From contig NYTG01000014.1 of the NCBI GenBank assembly GCA_002683395.1, forward strand, positions 67,396 through 75,289: a stretch of 7,894 bases of DNA, read 5' to 3'. The notes below the pieces were generated by a model. That model saw only the letters and a list, made by a program, of their open reading frames with translations. It was not told the origin of the DNA and searched no databases. Source of the DNA: Halieaceae bacterium (GTDB lineage Bacteria > Pseudomonadota > Gammaproteobacteria > Pseudomonadales > Halieaceae). The translations under genes and the position numbers were made by a program. Below, piece after piece: positions 5,626 through 7,894 of the stretch (positions are counted from its first letter, which is position 1; each line of letters starts with the position of its first letter).

Positions 5626-5943
5626 ATGAGCACAGTCAGCGTGATTGTCAGGATTCAGCTCAGTGCTGATAGCGCACAGGGATACGCTCGAGCGGCAGAG
5701 GCCGTGGTGGCCGGCACGCGGCAGGAACCCGGTTGTCAGTGGTATGGTATTGCGGTGGATGTGACTGACCCTTGCGTGGTTTGGATTTCTGAGCAATGGG
5801 CGTCCCAGGCAGACCTTGATGCCCATTTGAAAACCGCTCACGTTGGCGCTTTTCTGGAGGCGTGTGCATCACTTGAGATACTGGATATGGAAGTACGTCG
5901 CTATGAGGTCGCCGCGGTGGGTGATCTGGTGATGCCGGATTAG
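5626..5943 (+). CDS. Antibiotic-biosynthesis-monooxygenase (ABM) / YgiN-like domain protein
   Basis: A 105-residue protein of the dimeric alpha+beta barrel family. The family pattern is clear: EPGCQWYGIAVD (about residues 34-45), the central strand VVWISEQW, and the helix ADLDAHLKTAHVGAFL (about 64-79). ABM/YgiN proteins include cofactor-free quinol or polyketide monooxygenases and heme-degrading enzymes, and many have no known activity. The ATG at 5626 is preceded by GGGGGAA 5-6 nt upstream. It is the first gene of the plus-strand unit and is followed after 23 bp by a Rieske oxygenase large subunit, so the two are almost certainly co-transcribed. A role in oxidising a quinol-like product or protecting against reactive intermediates is conjecture. 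The family call is good; the function is unassigned. Confidence 0.87.
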   Translation: MSTVSVIVRIQLSADSAQGYARAAEAVVAGTRQEPGCQWYGIAVDVTDPCVVWISEQWASQADLDAHLKTAHVGAFLEACASLEILDMEVRRYEVAAVGDLVMPD

Positions 5944-5966
5944 CGACAGCGCAGGAGAACGTAGAG

Positions 5967-7148
5967 ATGACAATAGACACAAAGCTTCAATACAGTCGTA
6001 TGGCGGGGCGTCTGATCGATCATGTTGCTAATGGCACCACCGACTGGGCCACAGACACGATGGAAGTGCCTTCTACCGAATACACCGACGCGGAGCAATG
6101 GCAGCAGGAGATGGACTCTATCTTCAAACGCCAACCTATTTTGGTCGGTGTCAGCCAGGAGATCCCAGAAGCGGGCGACTTCAGGACGTTGGATATTCTG
6201 GGTATCCCGCTCCTGATTACCCGACAGGCTGATGGCAGTGCAAAGGTGCTGATGAACGTCTGCACCCACCGGGGTATGAGGCTCACCTCTGAGTCTTGCG
6301 GAAGTCAAAAATTATTCAGTTGCCCCTATCACGGGTGGACCTTTAAATCAGATGGTTCCTTGCGAGCCATTGCTGACGCACCCAAGTTTGGAGAAGTCTG
6401 TGCTGGCGCTCGCGATTTAGTGGCGTTCCCGAGCCATGAGGAAGGTGGATTGATCTTCGCGGTTTTGGATCCAGAGAGCGATGTCGATATCCGGGCCTAC
6501 CTCGGAGAGATGATGGACGACGTAGCCGCCAAGGGGATGGATAATTGGACTTATGTGGGCAACCGCATCATTCATGGCCCTAACTGGAAGGTCGCCTATG
6601 ACGGCTATCTCGAGGGCTATCACTTTAAGGCTGCGCATCCAGAAACCATTGAGCCCAGAACGTTCACCAATGTTATGGAATATGACGCGCATGGGCCTCA
6701 TCAGTTAGTCGGTTTTGCGGCGAAAAATGTGATGGAGCTGGGTGATATTGATCCCAGCGAGCTCTGGCAGCATGAGACTAAGGGTTACGACTTTATTAGA
6801 CTGTTTTTCCCTAATGTGTCGATCTTTATTGCACCGGAAATTACGCAGGTGGCTCAGATGATTCCGGGGCCCGGTCCCATGGAAAATACGACCATTCTCC
6901 ATTTCCTGCATCCGACGCCGCCTGCGAGCGAAGAGGATGACACCGCGCGTGTCGAGATGGCAGATTGGCTCCGCAATGTGGTGCAGGAGGAAGACTACAA
7001 CGTGGGATTAAAACTGCAGAAAGGCCTCGAAACCGGGCTAATGAAGAGCGTGCTTTTTGGCCGCAATGAACGTGGTAACCAATATTTTCACCGTTGGGTG
7101 AAGTGGTACAGCGACGGGGACGAGGGCGCGCCTAAACCCGAGCTCTGA
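5967..7148 (+). CDS. Rieske non-heme iron oxygenase, large (alpha) subunit, complete
   Basis: A complete 393-residue oxygenase large subunit. The Rieske domain occupies about residues 57-170 with [2Fe-2S] ligands C99-x-H101 (CTHRG) and C119-P-Y-H122 (CPYHGW). The catalytic domain begins at N206-W-K; E216 takes the bridging position, H219 and H224 are the iron His ligands, and D343 (QEEDYN) is the probable third ligand, followed by the customary LQKGL. All expected metal ligands are present, so it should be active. AGGAGA lies 8 nt before the ATG. It follows the ABM-like gene and is the last gene before a strong terminator. No small beta subunit, ferredoxin or reductase gene is in the window, so it is either an alpha-only oxygenase or uses distant partners. 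Outside the cluster-binding motifs it differs strongly from the Rieske protein at 1-788, so the two probably act on different substrates or positions. Confidence 0.96.
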   Translation: MTIDTKLQYSRMAGRLIDHVANGTTDWATDTMEVPSTEYTDAEQWQQEMDSIFKRQPILVGVSQEIPEAGDFRTLDILGIPLLITRQADGSAKVLMNVCTHRGMRLTSESCGSQKLFSCPYHGWTFKSDGSLRAIADAPKFGEVCAGARDLVAFPSHEEGGLIFAVLDPESDVDIRAYLGEMMDDVAAKGMDNWTYVGNRIIHGPNWKVAYDGYLEGYHFKAAHPETIEPRTFTNVMEYDAHGPHQLVGFAAKNVMELGDIDPSELWQHETKGYDFIRLFFPNVSIFIAPEITQVAQMIPGPGPMENTTILHFLHPTPPASEEDDTARVEMADWLRNVVQEEDYNVGLKLQKGLETGLMKSVLFGRNERGNQYFHRWVKWYSDGDEGAPKPEL

Positions 7149-7168
7149 ACCCGCATATTGCGCAGACG

Positions 7169-7196
7169 AAAAAGGGCCCCTCAGGGCCCCTTTTTT
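7169..7196. terminator. Rho-independent terminator, probably bidirectional
   Basis: AAAAAGGG pairs with CCCTTTTT (8 bp). An inner CCC/GGG helix with a CTCA loop and one bulged C extends the stem. T-runs follow on both strands, so it can stop the Rieske transcript from the left and the MDR reductase transcript from the right. It begins 20 bp after the Rieske stop codon and ends 33 bp before the stop of the convergent gene. Confidence 0.9.
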
Positions 7197-7229
7197 GATC
7201 TTTTTTTGAGCTGAGCCGCTACGATGCGC

Positions 7230-7894
7230 TCATAGTTTCAGCATTAATTTCCCTTCATTGCCGCCCGTGAACAGCAAGTTGTAGGTATCCAGACAGTTCT
7301 CTATGCCTTCATTGATATGCTCACGGAACTTGAGTTTGTCCGCCTTGAGCCACTCGCTCAATACTGCCTGCCCTTCTTCGATACGGTGGTAATGGTCGCT
7401 GACCAGATAGCCTTTTACCGTAATGGTGCGTGCCAGTATTTGCCAATAGTTGTAGGGCCCGGGTACGGGTCCGGTCGCGTTGTACGTGCTAATGGTGCCG
7501 CAGAAAAGCAACGTAGAATCTTTGTTCATATTCATCAGTGCTGCGTCGAGGATTTCGCCGCCGACATTGTCGAAATAAAAGTCGACACCCTCCGGGCACG
7601 CAGCTCCGATAGCGGATTCCATGTCCTGTGTGGTTCGATAGTTGATGCAGTCATCGAAACCGAGCTCATCCACCACCCAGCGGCATTTGTCGTCTGTGCC
7701 GGCGATGCCGACAACCTTCAGGCCCATCAGTTTTGCGATTTGACCGCCGATAGATCCCACCGCCCCGGCTGCCGCGCTCATCAGCATCGTCTGTCCGGCT
7801 TTCGCAGCCCCCACCTCCGCAATAGCGAAATAAGGCGTCAGGCCAACAGCACCCAGCATGTTGGTGTAGTAGTGCAGCGGGAATTCACTGTCTT
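7230..7894 (-). CDS. MDR-superfamily NAD(P)H-dependent oxidoreductase (zinc-free, prostaglandin/leukotriene-reductase-like); N-terminus beyond the right edge
   Basis: The last 220 residues or so of a medium-chain dehydrogenase/reductase are visible. The reading frame stays open to the right edge (DSEFPLHYYTN precedes the internal Met at 7859), so that Met is not the start and roughly a third of the protein is missing. The nucleotide-binding domain is clear: AAAGAVGSIGGQIAK glycine motif, VVGIAGTDDKC second strand, and FYFDNVGGEILDAAL. The CGTISTYN and VKGYLVSDHY segments are typical of the zinc-independent CurA / YncB / prostaglandin-reductase branch, which reduces the double bond of alpha,beta-unsaturated ketones with NAD(P)H. 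No structural zinc cysteine cluster is seen in the visible part. It converges on the Rieske gene across the terminator and may belong to a separate unit. An enone-reducing role would fit a cyclic-substrate pathway, but these enzymes also serve general detoxification. Confidence 0.93.
   Translation of the reverse strand, partial: DSEFPLHYYTNMLGAVGLTPYFAIAEVGAAKAGQTMLMSAAAGAVGSIGGQIAKLMGLKVVGIAGTDDKCRWVVDELGFDDCINYRTTQDMESAIGAACPEGVDFYFDNVGGEILDAALMNMNKDSTLLFCGTISTYNATGPVPGPYNYWQILARTITVKGYLVSDHYHRIEEGQAVLSEWLKADKLKFREHINEGIENCLDTYNLLFTGGNEGKLMLKL

Noticed and set aside
5660..5980. 106-codon minus-strand frame across the ABM-like gene
   Set aside because: It is a shadow of the ABM-like gene, with no family features of its own.
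7857..7859. ATG at 7859 as the start of the MDR reductase
   Set aside because: The frame stays open to the window edge with family-like residues (PLHYYTN), and the visible length would be far too short for an MDR protein.

Overview
The window looks like part of a catabolic gene cluster from an aerobic, moderately GC-rich proteobacterium. A marine-type gammaproteobacterium or a sphingomonad-like organism would fit, but this is inferred from gene content and general protein flavour and no taxonomic marker is present. Every recognisable gene fits degradation of a hydrophobic cyclic compound (steroid, terpenoid or similar alicyclic/aromatic) through oxygenation, alcohol/ketone redox steps and CoA-linked side-chain cleavage. 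The substrate cannot be read from the sequence. No RNA genes, mobile elements, CRISPR arrays or integration scars were seen.

Layout. (1) Positions 1-2412, minus strand: an operon of a DUF35 zinc-ribbon/OB protein, a thiolase-like protein (joined by a TAATG stop/start overlap) and a Rieske non-heme iron oxygenase large subunit that runs off the left edge. (2) 2413-2612: a divergent control region with an A-tract/CAAGC motif over the probable -35 of the minus operon. (3) 2613-4584, plus strand: a TetR-family regulator, a short-chain dehydrogenase/reductase (SDR) and a SnoaL/NTF2-like small protein. (4) 4604-5386, minus strand: a second SDR starting at GTG, convergent with the SnoaL gene across only 19 bp. 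(5) 5387-5625: a second divergent control region carrying a close relative of the first motif, plus a perfect 17-bp palindrome. (6) 5626-7148, plus strand: a small ABM-type monooxygenase-like protein and a second, complete Rieske oxygenase large subunit, closed by a strong terminator. (7) 7230-7894, minus strand: an MDR-family NAD(P)H-dependent reductase, cut by the right edge.

How it may work together (inference). The two Rieske proteins would hydroxylate the substrate using ferredoxin/reductase partners not encoded here. The two SDRs and the MDR reductase would interconvert alcohols, ketones and enones. The SnoaL-like protein could perform a dehydration, isomerisation or hydrolysis step. 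The thiolase/DUF35 pair would act on a CoA thioester. The thiolase keeps the nucleophilic Cys but has Glu in place of the GHP-motif His and Tyr where classical thiolases have the second Cys, so a retro-aldolase role like Ltp2/ChsH2 of steroid side-chain degradation is a serious alternative to thiolysis. The TetR protein is the obvious candidate to bind the motif shared by both divergent regions and co-regulate the units.
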